64,000 nucleotides of DNA from Saccharothrix sp. NRRL B-16348 (GTDB lineage Bacteria > Actinomycetota > Actinomycetes > Mycobacteriales > Pseudonocardiaceae). Location: assembly GCF_001280085.1 (NCBI RefSeq), contig NZ_LGED01000269.1:62001-126000 (forward strand), in the 5' to 3' direction. Shown piece after piece: positions 33,332 to 41,611 of this stretch. Every line of letters begins with the position of its first letter. Positions within the stretch are counted from its first letter, which is position 1. A program made the position numbers and the translations under genes. Under the pieces are notes generated by a model. The model made no database searches. It saw only the letters and a program-made list of their open reading frames with translations, and was not told where the DNA came from.

Positions 33332-33591
33332 GACCTCACCCCAGATGTAGACCACTGAGAACGACGACGAGGACGGTCAGACCGACCGCACGCGCCTCCC
33401 ACGACACGAAGAACGGATCGATGAGCGCTTGGAGCCCGGGCCCTTTGTGCGGCCGGGATCAGGTGGATGAGATAGGCGACCGTGCCCGAAGCTCATGCTG
33501 AGCCACCGAGAACGGATCTGGTGTGCCGTCGGAACGGGGCGTCGATCTTGCGGTACGGCGCGCTTCGGCGCTGCGCCGGGCCGGGCGCGGT
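33332..33591. other. Gap between comEC and the small ORF; no convincing gene
   Basis: A 72-codon minus-strand frame (33377-33595) overlaps the small ORF at 33592 by ATGA, but many of its codons end in A or T, unlike neighbours. It is therefore not called. No hairpin with a T-run or known operator is seen; the comEC promoter may lie here. Confidence 0.5.
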
Positions 33592-33774
33592 TCATGAGCC
33601 CACCCAGCGGGACCTCGACAGGGTGGTCAGGCGGGAGTTGAGGGTGCGGATGGCGCGGCGGAGGCGGTTCAGCAGTTGGCGCGTGCGGGGATGGCCGGAG
33701 TGGATGCGACGGGGCGGGGTAGGACGGGGCGGGCTGGGAGTGGGTGAGGCGGGAATGGATGGGCGTTGGTGCAC
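33592..33774 (-). CDS. Possible small basic protein between comEA and comEC
   Basis: A 60-residue frame from GTG 33774 has GGAG seven bases upstream and starts 25 bp after the comEA stop. The first half is Pro/Ser-rich, and the second half (RQLLNRLRRAIRTLNSRL) is a basic amphipathic helix. Third positions are about 80% G/C overall and nearly all G/C in the second half, which favours coding. It could be a DNA-binding accessory of the competence operon or a chance frame. No family is recognised. Confidence 0.35.
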   Translation of the reverse strand: MHQRPSIPASPTPSPPRPTPPRRIHSGHPRTRQLLNRLRRAIRTLNSRLTTLSRSRWVGS

Positions 33775-33799
33775 GGTGGTCTCCGGGTGGTGTCGGGGC

Positions 33800-34525
33800 C
33801 TAGAGGCGGACCAGGTCGCGGAGTTTGGCCAGCTTCGCGTCGCCGATGCCCTCGATCTCGCCCAACTGGTCCAGGGACGTGAACGGGCCGCGCTTCTGCC
33901 GGCGGTCGACGATTCGTTGCGCTGTCACCGGACCCACGCCCGGCAGGGTGTCCAGTTGGTCCTTGGTCGCGGTGTTCAGGTTCAGCGGCTCGGTCGTCGT
34001 GTCGGCCGATTGCGGGCCGGCGATGCCCACGGCGATCTGCTCGCCGTCGGCAACCTTGCGGGCGAGGTTCAACGGGGTCAGGTCGGCACCGGGGTTGGCA
34101 CCGCCCGCGGCTTGCAGGGCGTCGGCCACCCTGGCGCCGTTCGGGACCGTCACCAGGCCGGGGCTGGGCACCAGACCCACCACGTTGACGACGAGTTGCT
34201 CCTCGACACGGGTGACCGCGGCGGCCTCGGCCACCGGGAGGTCAGGTGGGCTCTCCGGCACGGGACGCTCCCACCACAGGGCCAGCGCGACCACCAGCGC
34301 CACCCCGGCCAGCACGCCCGCGAGCAGGATTCTGCGGCGGTGCGGCACGACGGGTTCGGGCAGCCAGCGGCGCAGCAGGCGACGCAGAGGGGTGTGCGGG
34401 TCCGGGCCGCCGTCCGACGAGACGAAGACCAGCGTCTCGGCGTCCGACGCGCGGTGTCTGCCCCGCTCCTGGGAGACGAGGGCCTTCAGCCGGGCGGTCG
34501 TGGTTTCCGGGTTCTTGTCGAACAT
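33800..34525 (-). CDS. comEA: ComEA family helix-hairpin-helix DNA-binding protein
   Basis: The 241-residue protein starts at ATG 34525. It has a cytoplasmic N-terminus, a membrane segment (ILLAGVLAGVALVVALALWW), an SLBB-like region (VVNVVGLVPSPGLVTVPNGARVADAL) and C-terminal tandem HhH motifs (LNLNTATKDQLDTLPGVGPVTAQRIVDRR, GEIEGIGDAKLAKLRDLV). It binds incoming double-stranded DNA outside the membrane and feeds ComEC. No ribosome-binding site is visible, and TAACGT lies seven bases before the ATG, so the transcript may be leaderless. Confidence 0.93.
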   Translation of the reverse strand: MFDKNPETTTARLKALVSQERGRHRASDAETLVFVSSDGGPDPHTPLRRLLRRWLPEPVVPHRRRILLAGVLAGVALVVALALWWERPVPESPPDLPVAEAAAVTRVEEQLVVNVVGLVPSPGLVTVPNGARVADALQAAGGANPGADLTPLNLARKVADGEQIAVGIAGPQSADTTTEPLNLNTATKDQLDTLPGVGPVTAQRIVDRRQKRGPFTSLDQLGEIEGIGDAKLAKLRDLVRL

Positions 34526-34569
34526 GAGGTCGACGTTAGGCCGGATGGAGCAGGGGGTGGAGCGGGTGT

Positions 34570-34605
34570 TGTGGATCTGTGGATAAGTGGCCGAATGATG
34601 GATAA
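34570..34605. promoter_or_regulatory. DnaA-box cluster upstream of comEA
   Basis: TGTGGATAA (34578-34586) is the reverse complement of the perfect DnaA box TTATCCACA. TGTGGATCT (34570-34578) and GATGGATAA (34597-34605) match at seven of nine positions. The cluster lies between the comEA start and the DegV stop, in the region expected to hold the comEA promoter. Confidence 0.45.
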
Positions 34606-34611
34606 CGCGGC

Positions 34612-35454
34612 CTAGGACACCCCTCCGGGCAACACCACCACACCCAGCACACCGGGACCCGTGTGCGCGCCGATCACGGCTCCGACCTCGGAAATCAGGC
34701 ATCCGGTCGAGCCGGGCACGCGTTCGTCCAGCAACGTCGCCAGCTCCGCCGCGCGTTCCGGCGCGGCCAGGTGGTGGACAGCCAGGCCGACCGGCCCGGA
34801 ACCCGACGCCGACGCGGCCAGGTCGACCAGCCTGGCGATCGCCCGCCCCATCGTCCGCACCTTCTCCAACGGCACGATCCGACCGTCGTCCACGTGCAGC
34901 AGCGGCTTCACCGCCAGCGCGGTGCCCACCAACGCGGCCGCGGCGCCGATCCGCCCACCCCGCCGCAGGTGGTCGAGCGTCTCCACGCAGAAGAACATCT
35001 TGACCCGGGCGGCGGCGGCCACCGCGGCTTCCTCCGCGCACTCCGCGTCACCACCCGCGGCGCACGCGGCCAGCGCGGCGAACCCCAGCCCCATGCCCGT
35101 GGCCCGCGAGTCGACCACCCTGATCCGGCTCGGGTCGACCTCCTCCGCGGCCAACCGCGCGGCCTCCCACGTGCCCGAAAGGTCACGGGACAGGTGCACG
35201 GACACGATCGCCTCCGCACCTTCGGCCAGCGCGGACCGGTACACGTCGGCCAGCTCGCCCGGCGTCGGCCGGGACGTGGTCACCCGGCGGTGCTCCCCCA
35301 ACGCGGCGGCCAGCTCGGCCGGACCGAAGTCCACCCCGTCCAGCCTGCCGCGACCGTCCACGGTCACGTGCAGCGGCACGACCCGGACGCCGTGCCGCTC
35401 GGCGAACCCCTCGGGCAGGTACGCCGTGGAGTCGGTGACGATCGTGGTGGACAC
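34612..35454 (-). CDS. DegV family fatty-acid-binding protein
   Basis: The protein has 280 residues from GTG 35454 (VSTTIVTDSTAYLPEGFAERHG). The DegV hallmarks are TDSTAYLP, TSRPTPGELADVY, SVHLSRDLSGTWEAARLAA and DSRATGMGLGF. The family binds fatty acids and presents them to fatty acid kinase (FakA) as FakB. The start is 11 bases after the SGNH hydrolase stop, so it belongs to the nadD-rsfS operon. Confidence 0.9.
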   Translation of the reverse strand: MSTTIVTDSTAYLPEGFAERHGVRVVPLHVTVDGRGRLDGVDFGPAELAAALGEHRRVTTSRPTPGELADVYRSALAEGAEAIVSVHLSRDLSGTWEAARLAAEEVDPSRIRVVDSRATGMGLGFAALAACAAGGDAECAEEAAVAAAARVKMFFCVETLDHLRRGGRIGAAAALVGTALAVKPLLHVDDGRIVPLEKVRTMGRAIARLVDLAASASGSGPVGLAVHHLAAPERAAELATLLDERVPGSTGCLISEVGAVIGAHTGPGVLGVVVLPGGVS

Positions 35455-35465
35455 GAGTGCCGAGA

Positions 35466-36197
35466 CTACGGCTCCGCCGCACCCGAGTGGCCGACCGCCA
35501 CGGACCTGATCAGTTCCGCCATGGCCTGCCCGACCAGCTCGTGCCCTTCCCAGCCCCAGTGCATGCCGTCCGGGTTGCCGAGCCGTGACCGAACGTGGTC
35601 GCCCACGAGCGGCGGCACGTCCAGCAGCGGCACGCCCGCCCCGTCCGCCCACTCGCGCAGCGCGCGCTCCCCCGCCGCACGTCCACTGTGCACACCGGCG
35701 TAAGCAGCCGAACAGTGCACTGAGGGTGTCATCCCGACCACCCTGATACCCGGCTGAAGAGCACGCACCGCGCACACCGAGTCGTCCAGGTACCGCACGG
35801 TCAGGCGAGGCGGCAGCGCCACCGGGTACCCGCAGAACGCCCGCGACAGCACCGGCTGCAACGTCCGGTACCCGGCCCGCGCCCGCCGCCGCAGCCCGTC
35901 CGGCCGCAGGTAGCGCAGGCCCTGCCGCAGGTAGGTCGGCAACGGCGACGGCAACGTGTCCATGTGCCCCACTGCCAGCACCAACACGTCCGTGCGCGGC
36001 AGCAACGACCACACCCGCGGATCGCCGGTCAACGACCACCAGGCGTCCCGGGCCGTCCAGCCGAACCCCGCCGCCAGCTCCGCGTGCCCGCCCAACGCCG
36101 ACGCCGCGACGTTCGGCCACAAGCGAGGGTGATCGGCGGGCAACGGGCCCTGCGGACCGTGGAACGAGAGCGAATCGCCGAGGACGAGCAGTCTCAC
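35466..36197 (-). CDS. SGNH/GDSL hydrolase family protein
   Basis: The protein has 243 residues from GTG 36197 (VRLLVLGDSLSFHGPQG). The catalytic serine block is GDSLSFHG, and the C-terminal GNPDGMHWGWEGHELVGQAM contains the Asp-x-x-His pair. The start overlaps the phosphatase stop by four bases (GTGA). The substrate is not identifiable. In Pseudonocardiaceae this gene sits between the phosphatase and DegV genes (inferred synteny). Confidence 0.87.
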   Translation of the reverse strand: MRLLVLGDSLSFHGPQGPLPADHPRLWPNVAASALGGHAELAAGFGWTARDAWWSLTGDPRVWSLLPRTDVLVLAVGHMDTLPSPLPTYLRQGLRYLRPDGLRRRARAGYRTLQPVLSRAFCGYPVALPPRLTVRYLDDSVCAVRALQPGIRVVGMTPSVHCSAAYAGVHSGRAAGERALREWADGAGVPLLDVPPLVGDHVRSRLGNPDGMHWGWEGHELVGQAMAELIRSVAVGHSGAAEP

Positions 36198-36808
36198 CGG
36201 GTGATTCCGGCGTTGTACGACGACAGCCGCCACCTGCCGTCGCCGTGCGGACGGCGGTTGAACACCGTCCAGTGGCAGTTGCCGATGCCGCCCAGCAGCC
36301 CCCACCGGTCGACCGGCAGCTCCAGCAACCGCCCGGTCAACGCGCTGATCAGGCCTCCGTGCGCGCACAGCATCACCGTGCCGGAGAACTCCGCGTCCAC
36401 CTCCGCCACCACGGCGAGCGCGCGCTCGGCGACCTCCACGCGCGTCTCGCCGTCCGGCGGCGCCAGGGTGCCGTCGGCACGCCACAGCTCCAGCGCGCCC
36501 GGCCACTCCGCCTCGATCTCCGTCGAGGTCAGCCCCTGCCACTTGCCCAGGTGCGTCTCGCGCAGCCGTTCGTCCACGCGCAGGGCGACGCCGGTCGCGT
36601 CGGTGAACACCGTGGCGGTGTCCCTGGCGCGGTGCAGGTCGGAGGCGACCACCAGCTCGGGCTCGAACCCGGCGAGCACCGGCACCGCGAACCGCGCCTG
36701 GTTCCACCCGGTCTCGGTCAGCGACGAGTCCAGGTGGCCCTGCATGCGGCCGGTCGCGTTGTAGTCGGTCTCACCGTGCCGCCACAGCACGAGCCGGTTC
36801 AGGGTCAT
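36194..36808 (-). CDS. Histidine phosphatase family protein (phosphoglycerate mutase-like)
   Basis: The 204-residue protein starts at ATG 36808. It has the phosphohistidine motif LVLWRHGETDYN, SDLHRARDTA, RLRETHLGKWQGL and the second histidine in MLCAHGGLISAL. In mycobacteria the equivalent gene beside rsfS encodes a glucosyl-3-phosphoglycerate phosphatase, which is a possible role here. The start overlaps the rsfS stop by four bases (ATGA). Confidence 0.9.
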   Translation of the reverse strand: MTLNRLVLWRHGETDYNATGRMQGHLDSSLTETGWNQARFAVPVLAGFEPELVVASDLHRARDTATVFTDATGVALRVDERLRETHLGKWQGLTSTEIEAEWPGALELWRADGTLAPPDGETRVEVAERALAVVAEVDAEFSGTVMLCAHGGLISALTGRLLELPVDRWGLLGGIGNCHWTVFNRRPHGDGRWRLSSYNAGITR

Positions 36809-37191
36809 GCCTCGGCGACCTCGTCGGCCGGTGGACCGGCGTCGAACTCGATCCGCGGGCAGTCCTTCCACAGCCGCTCCAGGCCGTAGAAGGTGCGCTC
36901 CTCGACGTGCTGGACGTGCACGACCACGTCCACGAAGTCCAGCAGGACCCAACGACCTTCGCGCGCGCCTTCACGGCGGACCGCCTTGCGGCCGGCCTCG
37001 CGCAACTTCTCCTCAACGCTGTCCACGATCGCGCCGACCTGCCGCTCGTTCGGAGCGGAGGCGATCACGAAGCAGTCCGTGATCACCAGTTGGTCGGACA
37101 CGTCGAGCACGATCACGTCGTGCGCTTTCTTGTCGGACGCCGCGCTCGCGGCGACCAGCGCCAACCGTCGTGCCTCGTCGGTGGCTGCCAC
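36805..37191 (-). CDS. rsfS: Ribosome silencing factor RsfS
   Basis: The 128-residue protein starts at GTG 37191 (VAATDEARRLALVAA), preferred over ATG 37206 because GAGG lies six bases upstream. Conserved DKKAHDVIVLDVSDQLVITDCFVIASAPNERQV and GRWVLLDFVDVVVHV define the RsfS/Iojap family. It binds L14 and blocks 50S/30S joining during starvation. It overlaps the next gene by ATGA and follows nadD by 69 bp. Confidence 0.93.
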   Translation of the reverse strand: MAATDEARRLALVAASAASDKKAHDVIVLDVSDQLVITDCFVIASAPNERQVGAIVDSVEEKLREAGRKAVRREGAREGRWVLLDFVDVVVHVQHVEERTFYGLERLWKDCPRIEFDAGPPADEVAEA

Positions 37192-37260
37192 GTCACTCCT
37201 CATCACACCGGCGGACGCCTATACGCCCGCACGAGTCAATGAGGGTACCGGCGTCCCGGC

Positions 37261-37854
37261 TCAGTCCGGCATCGAGTAAAGCCGGCGCTTGGAGATGTAC
37301 TGAACGACACCATCCGGCACGAGGTACCAGACGGGCAGTCCGGACGCCGTCCGGGCGCGCACGGCGGTCGAGGAGATGGCCATCGCGGGCACCTCCACCA
37401 GCGACACCGCGCCCGGCGGCAGGTGCGTGTCGACCAGTTCGTAACCCGGTCGGGTGACCCCGATGAAGTGGGCGAGGTCGAACACGTCGTCCGCGCGCCG
37501 CCAGGACAGGATCTGCTCCAGCGCGTCCGCGCCGGTGATGAAGAACAGGTCTCCGTCCGGGTACCTGACCTTGAGGTCGGTGAGGGTGTCGACGGTGTAC
37601 GTCGGCCCTGGCCGGTCGATGTCCACCCGGCTGACCGAGAACCGGGGGTTGGACGCGGTGGCGATGACCGTCATCAGGTACCGGTCCTCGGCGGCGCTGA
37701 CCTCGCGTTCCGTCTTCTGCCAGGGCTGGCCCGTCGGCACGAAGACGACTTCGTCGAGGTCGAAGCGGGCCTGGACCTCGCTGGCCGCGACCAGGTGGCC
37801 GTGGTGCACCGGGTCGAAGGTGCCACCCATGACGCCGATCCGCCGGTTCGACAT
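37261..37854 (-). CDS. nadD: Nicotinate-nucleotide adenylyltransferase
   Basis: The 197-residue nucleotidyltransferase starts at ATG 37854. It has the [12 protein letters not shown] motif (HxGH class), [21 protein letters not shown] and [10 protein letters not shown]. It adenylates nicotinate mononucleotide to deamido-NAD in NAD synthesis. It heads the nadD-rsfS-phosphatase-SGNH-DegV run. Confidence 0.95.
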   Translation of the reverse strand: MSNRRIGVMGGTFDPVHHGHLVAASEVQARFDLDEVVFVPTGQPWQKTEREVSAAEDRYLMTVIATASNPRFSVSRVDIDRPGPTYTVDTLTDLKVRYPDGDLFFITGADALEQILSWRRADDVFDLAHFIGVTRPGYELVDTHLPPGAVSLVEVPAMAISSTAVRARTASGLPVWYLVPDGVVQYISKRRLYSMPD

Positions 37855-37877
37855 GGGACGTGAGCCTAGTTCGGGTG

Positions 37878-37920
37878 GTGCGCGGGCGGCCGGTCGCTCC
37901 CCGAAAGGCCGCCCGCGCAC
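37878..37920 (-). terminator. Hairpin between the P450/ferredoxin cassette and nadD
   Basis: GTGCGCGGGCGGCC (37878-37891) and GGCCGCCCGCGCAC (37907-37920) form a perfect 14-bp stem with a 15-base loop. It lies downstream of the last ferredoxin gene and 24 bp before the nadD start, so it probably ends the P450 transcript. Confidence 0.7.
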
Positions 37921-38049
37921 TCGACTCCCGGTCGCGGCCCTGGGGGAGTAGGCCGCATCCGCGGATCGCGCGGCCCACCCCGAATCAGAGCCGCACGACG
38001 GAGGAACGCGCACGTCACGCGGCTATGACGCGATCGGCCGAACTTTTTT

Positions 38050-38271
38050 CTAGAGCTGCGGCGCGAGCACCGTGCCGTCCGCCGAACGCACCAGGATGGC
38101 CTCCATCGGGCACGACTCCGCCGCGTCGACCACCGCGTCGTCCGGGTCGACCCCCGCCTTCACCGGCGTGGACGTGCCGCCTTCGAGCCGGAAGTGGTCG
38201 GGCGCGATCGACGTGCACATGCCCGTGCCGAGGCAGGCGCCCCGGTCGACTTCGATCGTCCACTCGCTCAT
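38050..38271 (-). CDS. [3Fe-4S] ferredoxin, copy 1 of the duplicated P450 cassette
   Basis: The 73-residue ferredoxin has ligands Cys13, Cys19 and Cys54 (GACLGTGMCTSIAPDHF, ESCPMEA). A glycine replaces the fourth cysteine, so it holds a 3Fe-4S cluster as in ferredoxins that feed P450s. It starts five bases after the upstream P450 stop. It differs from copy 2 at few residues (for example E30/D30 and AG/SP at 39-40). Confidence 0.92.
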   Translation of the reverse strand: MSEWTIEVDRGACLGTGMCTSIAPDHFRLEGGTSTPVKAGVDPDDAVVDAAESCPMEAILVRSADGTVLAPQL

Positions 38272-38275
38272 CGGT

Positions 38276-39460
38276 CTACCACCTCACCAGTAGGCGTTCG
38301 GGTCCTCGCACCAGTCTGCCCTTCTTGAACTTCACCTCGTCGGCCAGTTCCAGGCGCGGGAACCTATTGAGCAAGGTCGAGATGGAGACCTGCAACTCCA
38401 TCCTTGCCAAGGGCGCGCCGATGCAGTGGTGCACGCCGTGGCCGAACGCGAAGTGCGGGTTGTGCTCGCGGTGGAAGTCCAGCTCATGGGGGTTGGGGAA
38501 GACCGCGGGGTCGCGGTTGGCCACGAGACCGTCCACGAACACCGCCTCGCCCGCGCGGATCGTCACGCCCGACAGCTCGACGTCGGCGGTGGCGATCCGG
38601 GGGAAGCCGGGCGAGCCGGACAGCTTCGTGATCCGCAGCAGCTCCTCCACGGCGGCGGGCACCAGCGACGGGTCGGCGCGCAGTTCGGCCAGCCGCTCGG
38701 GGTGGGTGAGCAGCTGGTAGACGAAGTTGCCGATCTCGCTGCCGGTCGTCTCGTGGCCCGCGATGAGCAGCGTGACGCCGAACGACACCAGCTCCTCCTC
38801 GGTGAGCCGGTCGTCGTTGTCGTGCGCGTGGACCAGCACGGTGAGCATGTCGTCGGCGGGGTGCTCGCGCTTGTCCTCGACCAGGTCGCGGATGTACGCG
38901 CGCAGCGACGCCGCCGCAGCCTCGATCTCGGGCACGGTGAACGCGGTGATCGCCACCGCCGCGTCCGACCACTCGCGGAACTTGGCCCGGTCCAGCGCCG
39001 GCACGCCGAGCATCTCGCTGATGAGCGTGATCGCCACGGGCATGGCCAGGCCGTCCACCAGGTCGGCGGGCGGTCCCTGCGCCTCGATGTCGTCCAGCAG
39101 GCCGTCCACGATCTGCTGGGCGCGTTCGCGCAACTGCCCGGTGCGACGGGCGGTGAACGCCTTGGCCAGGATCCGGCGCAGCCTGGTGTGCTCGGGCGGG
39201 TCCATGCTCAGGATCGTGGTGATGTGCGGCACCTCGGGCATGGTCCGCGGCGGGTCGTAGTCGGCGTCCATCACCGGCGCGCGGCGGAACCTCGGGTCGG
39301 CCAGCACGACCTTGGCGTCGGCGTAACGGGTGGCCAGCCAGGCTTCGCGGCCGTACGGCAGGCGCACCCGTGCCACCGGCTCGTCCCGCTGGAGCTCCAG
39401 GTACGTCTCGTGGACGACGAGGTCGTCCGGCTCGGGGAACGGGTAGGGCCTGGCCGCCAT
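38276..39460 (-). CDS. Cytochrome P450, copy 1 of the tandem cassette
   Basis: The 394-residue P450 starts at ATG 39460. The I-helix is LLIAGHETTGSEIG, the K-helix ExxR is EELLRI, and the heme loop is FAFGHGVHHCIGAPLAR with ligand Cys346. It is close to copy 2, and both resemble CYP105/107-type bacterial P450s. The -10-like CCTACTGTCGG is shared with the copy 2 promoter, but the TetR-type palindrome is not recognisable here. A reductase is not encoded nearby, and the substrate is unknown. Confidence 0.92.
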   Translation of the reverse strand: MAARPYPFPEPDDLVVHETYLELQRDEPVARVRLPYGREAWLATRYADAKVVLADPRFRRAPVMDADYDPPRTMPEVPHITTILSMDPPEHTRLRRILAKAFTARRTGQLRERAQQIVDGLLDDIEAQGPPADLVDGLAMPVAITLISEMLGVPALDRAKFREWSDAAVAITAFTVPEIEAAAASLRAYIRDLVEDKREHPADDMLTVLVHAHDNDDRLTEEELVSFGVTLLIAGHETTGSEIGNFVYQLLTHPERLAELRADPSLVPAAVEELLRITKLSGSPGFPRIATADVELSGVTIRAGEAVFVDGLVANRDPAVFPNPHELDFHREHNPHFAFGHGVHHCIGAPLARMELQVSISTLLNRFPRLELADEVKFKKGRLVRGPERLLVRW

Positions 39461-39580
39461 CGCAAAACCCCCACTGCCGGTGATCACTTGCCCCCGACAG
39501 TAGGTACCCCGCCGATCACGCGGGACGTGCTCCGCGACGCCGCTACGGCTTTCACCGGCGGCGCTGCGGAGCCCTGTCCG

Positions 39581-39802
39581 CTAGGGCTGCGGCGCGAGCA
39601 CCGCGCCGTCCGCCGAACGCACCAGGATGGCCTCCATCGGGCACGACTCCGCCGCGTCCACCACCGCGTCGTCCGGGTCGACCGGCGACTTCACCGGCGT
39701 GGACGTGCCACCGTCCAGCCGGAAGTGGTCGGGCGCGATCGACGTGCACATGCCCGTCCCGAGGCACGCGCCCCGGTCGACTTCGATCGTCCACTCGCTC
39801 AT
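39581..39802 (-). CDS. [3Fe-4S] ferredoxin, copy 2 of the duplicated P450 cassette
   Basis: The 73-residue ferredoxin has the same Cys13/Cys19/Cys54 ligands as copy 1. The DNA around the start (GGTGGTAGTCCGATGAGCGAG versus GGTGGTAGACCGATGAGC) is almost identical between copies, supporting recent tandem duplication of the P450-ferredoxin pair. It starts five bases after the upstream P450 stop, so the two are coupled. Confidence 0.92.
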   Translation of the reverse strand: MSEWTIEVDRGACLGTGMCTSIAPDHFRLDGGTSTPVKSPVDPDDAVVDAAESCPMEAILVRSADGAVLAPQP

Positions 39803-39806
39803 CGGA

Positions 39807-40991
39807 CTACCACCTCACCGGCAGCGCCTGCGGACCGCGGATGAGCCGGCCCCTCTTGAACGTCACGTCGCCGTCCAGGCTGAGCCGCGGGAACCGCTTG
39901 AGCAGGGTGCCGATCGCGACCTGCAGCTCCATCCGGGCCAGGGGCGCGCCGATGCAGTGGTGGGCGCCGTGGCCGAACATGATGTGCGGGTTGTGCTCGC
40001 GGTGGAAGTCCAGCTCGTGCGGGTTGGCGAACACCGACGGGTCGCGGTTCGCCGTGACGTTGTTGACGAACACCGCCTCACCGGGCTTGATCGTCACGCC
40101 GGACAGCTCGACCTCCGCGGTCGCGATCCGGGGGAAGCCCGCGGAGCCGCCCAGCGCGGTGAACCGCAGCAGCTCCTCGATCGCGGCGGGCAGCAGCGAC
40201 GGGTCGGACCTCAGCTCGGCGAGCCGGTCCGGCCTGCGCAGCAGGTGGAACACGAAGTTGCCGATCTGGTTCGCGGTGGTCTCGTGCCCCGCCACCAGCA
40301 GCGTCACCCCGAACGAGACCAGCTCCGGCTCGCTGAGCCGATCCTCGTTGTCGCGCGCGGCGATCAGCACGGAGAGCATGTCGTCGGCGGGCTCGGCGCG
40401 CTTGCGCTCCACCAGCCCGGCGATGTAGCCCCGCAGCGCCTGACCGGCCGCCATGATCTCCTCGGGGGTGAACGCGGTGATCGCCACCGCGCCCTCCGAC
40501 CAGGCGCGGAACTGGTCGCGGTCCTCGATCGGCACGCCGAGCATCTCGCAGATGATCGTGATGGGCAGCGGCATGGCCAGCGCCTCGACGAGGTTCGCGG
40601 GCGGACCCTGCTCCTCCATGGCGTCCAGCAGGCCGTCCACGATCCCCTGGGCGCGCTCGCGCAGCTGCTCGGTGCGCCGCGCCGTGAACGCCTTCGCGAC
40701 CAGCTTGCGCAGCCGCGTGTGGTCCGGCGGGTCCATGCTCAGGATGTTGGTGTCGGTCGGCATCGTCGGCAGGGTGCGCGGCACGTCGGCGCCCGGCTCC
40801 ATCACCGCCGCGCGGCTGAACCTCGCGTCCGCCAGCACGGTCTTGACGTCCTCGTAGCGGGTGGCCAGCCAGCCCTCGCCGCCGTAGGGCAGCCGCACCC
40901 TGGCCACCGGCTCGTCCCGTTGCAGCTCGAAGTAGGTGGGATTGATCTCGAGCTGGTCGAGCTCGGCGAACGGATAGGACCTGGTCTCCAT
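39807..40991 (-). CDS. Cytochrome P450, copy 2, TetR-controlled
   Basis: The 394-residue P450 starts at ATG 40991. The I-helix is LLVAGHETTANQIG, the ExxR is EELLRF, and the heme loop is IMFGHGAHHCIGAPLAR with Cys346. It is the first gene after the TetR gene and the promoter/operator at 41003-41054. Strong similarity to copy 1 is visible over the whole length (FELQRDEPVARVRLPYG, FTARRTEQLRERAQ). Divergence in the B-C loop and F-G region suggests a different substrate range. Confidence 0.93.
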   Translation of the reverse strand: METRSYPFAELDQLEINPTYFELQRDEPVARVRLPYGGEGWLATRYEDVKTVLADARFSRAAVMEPGADVPRTLPTMPTDTNILSMDPPDHTRLRKLVAKAFTARRTEQLRERAQGIVDGLLDAMEEQGPPANLVEALAMPLPITIICEMLGVPIEDRDQFRAWSEGAVAITAFTPEEIMAAGQALRGYIAGLVERKRAEPADDMLSVLIAARDNEDRLSEPELVSFGVTLLVAGHETTANQIGNFVFHLLRRPDRLAELRSDPSLLPAAIEELLRFTALGGSAGFPRIATAEVELSGVTIKPGEAVFVNNVTANRDPSVFANPHELDFHREHNPHIMFGHGAHHCIGAPLARMELQVAIGTLLKRFPRLSLDGDVTFKRGRLIRGPQALPVRW

Positions 40992-41002
40992 CGTCTACCC
41001 CC

Positions 41003-41054
41003 ATGTAAGCATTCGCTTACATCCGACAGTAGGCAGGTCGTTACCTACCGTCAA
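41003..41054 (-). promoter_or_regulatory. P450 promoter with TetR-type operator
   Basis: On the minus strand TTGACG (41054-41049), a 17-bp spacer and TACTGT (41031-41026) form a good promoter that overlaps the 3' end of the tetR gene. Just downstream, ATGTAAGC-ATTC-GCTTACAT (41003-41022) is a perfect 20-bp palindrome covering the expected start of transcription, 12 bp before the P450 ATG. The adjacent TetR protein is the obvious repressor. Confidence 0.85.
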
Positions 41055-41611
41055 CCGGGTTCGGTGTGTTCCAACAGGACGGAGGCGGCTTGCGTCACCA
41101 GCGACGCGACGGTCGCGGCGTCCGCGTTCGCGAGGGGTTGTTTGCCGAACACCGTCCGCAGCACACCGATACCCACGACCCACGCCAGGACGAGGTCCGC
41201 GCGCAACTCCGCGTCCTCCGCGTCCGTGAGTGACGCCAGAGCGCGCGCGTACTCCTCGCCCAACTGCCGCCGCACGACCTCCGCCGCCGAGTCGTGGTGC
41301 GAGGACCGCAGCACCGCGTACAACGGGTGGTCCTCGCGCCTCGGCTTCTCCTCCATCATCCTCAGCAGCACGTTGCGCAACAGGTGCTCGGCGGGCGAGT
41401 CCTCCAGCAGCTCACGGCTCTGCGTGGCCAGCACGGTCGCGAACAGGGCGTCCTTGCTGCCGTAGTAGCGGAACAGCAACGCCTGGTTCACGCCCGCGAG
41501 GCTCGCGATGTCACGCACCGTGGTGCGGTCGAACCCGCGCTCGCCGAACAGCTTCGTCGCGGCGTCCAGCAACGCCGCCTTGGTCGCGGCGGCGTCACGG
41601 GGCCTGCTCAC
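41051..41611 (-). CDS. TetR/AcrR family transcriptional regulator
   Basis: The 186-residue regulator starts at GTG 41611, overlapping the proA stop (GTGA). The N-terminal HTH is [39 protein letters not shown]. The ligand-binding helices that follow are not informative. The P450 promoter lies over its end, and the palindrome at 41003 is its likely operator. Its coupling to proA appears to be a recent insertion effect rather than functional. Confidence 0.9.
   Translation of the reverse strand: MSRPRDAAATKAALLDAATKLFGERGFDRTTVRDIASLAGVNQALLFRYYGSKDALFATVLATQSRELLEDSPAEHLLRNVLLRMMEEKPRREDHPLYAVLRSSHHDSAAEVVRRQLGEEYARALASLTDAEDAELRADLVLAWVVGIGVLRTVFGKQPLANADAATVASLVTQAASVLLEHTEPG

Noticed and set aside
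33377..33595. A 72-codon minus-strand frame overlapping the 60-codon frame by ATGA
   Set aside because: Third positions are often A or T, unlike neighbours, and there is no ribosome-binding site of its own. A chance frame is more likely.
39540..39600. Short hairpins before the second ferredoxin stop
   Set aside because: Stems are six bases or shorter with G/C-rich flanks and no T-run, as expected by chance in this base composition.
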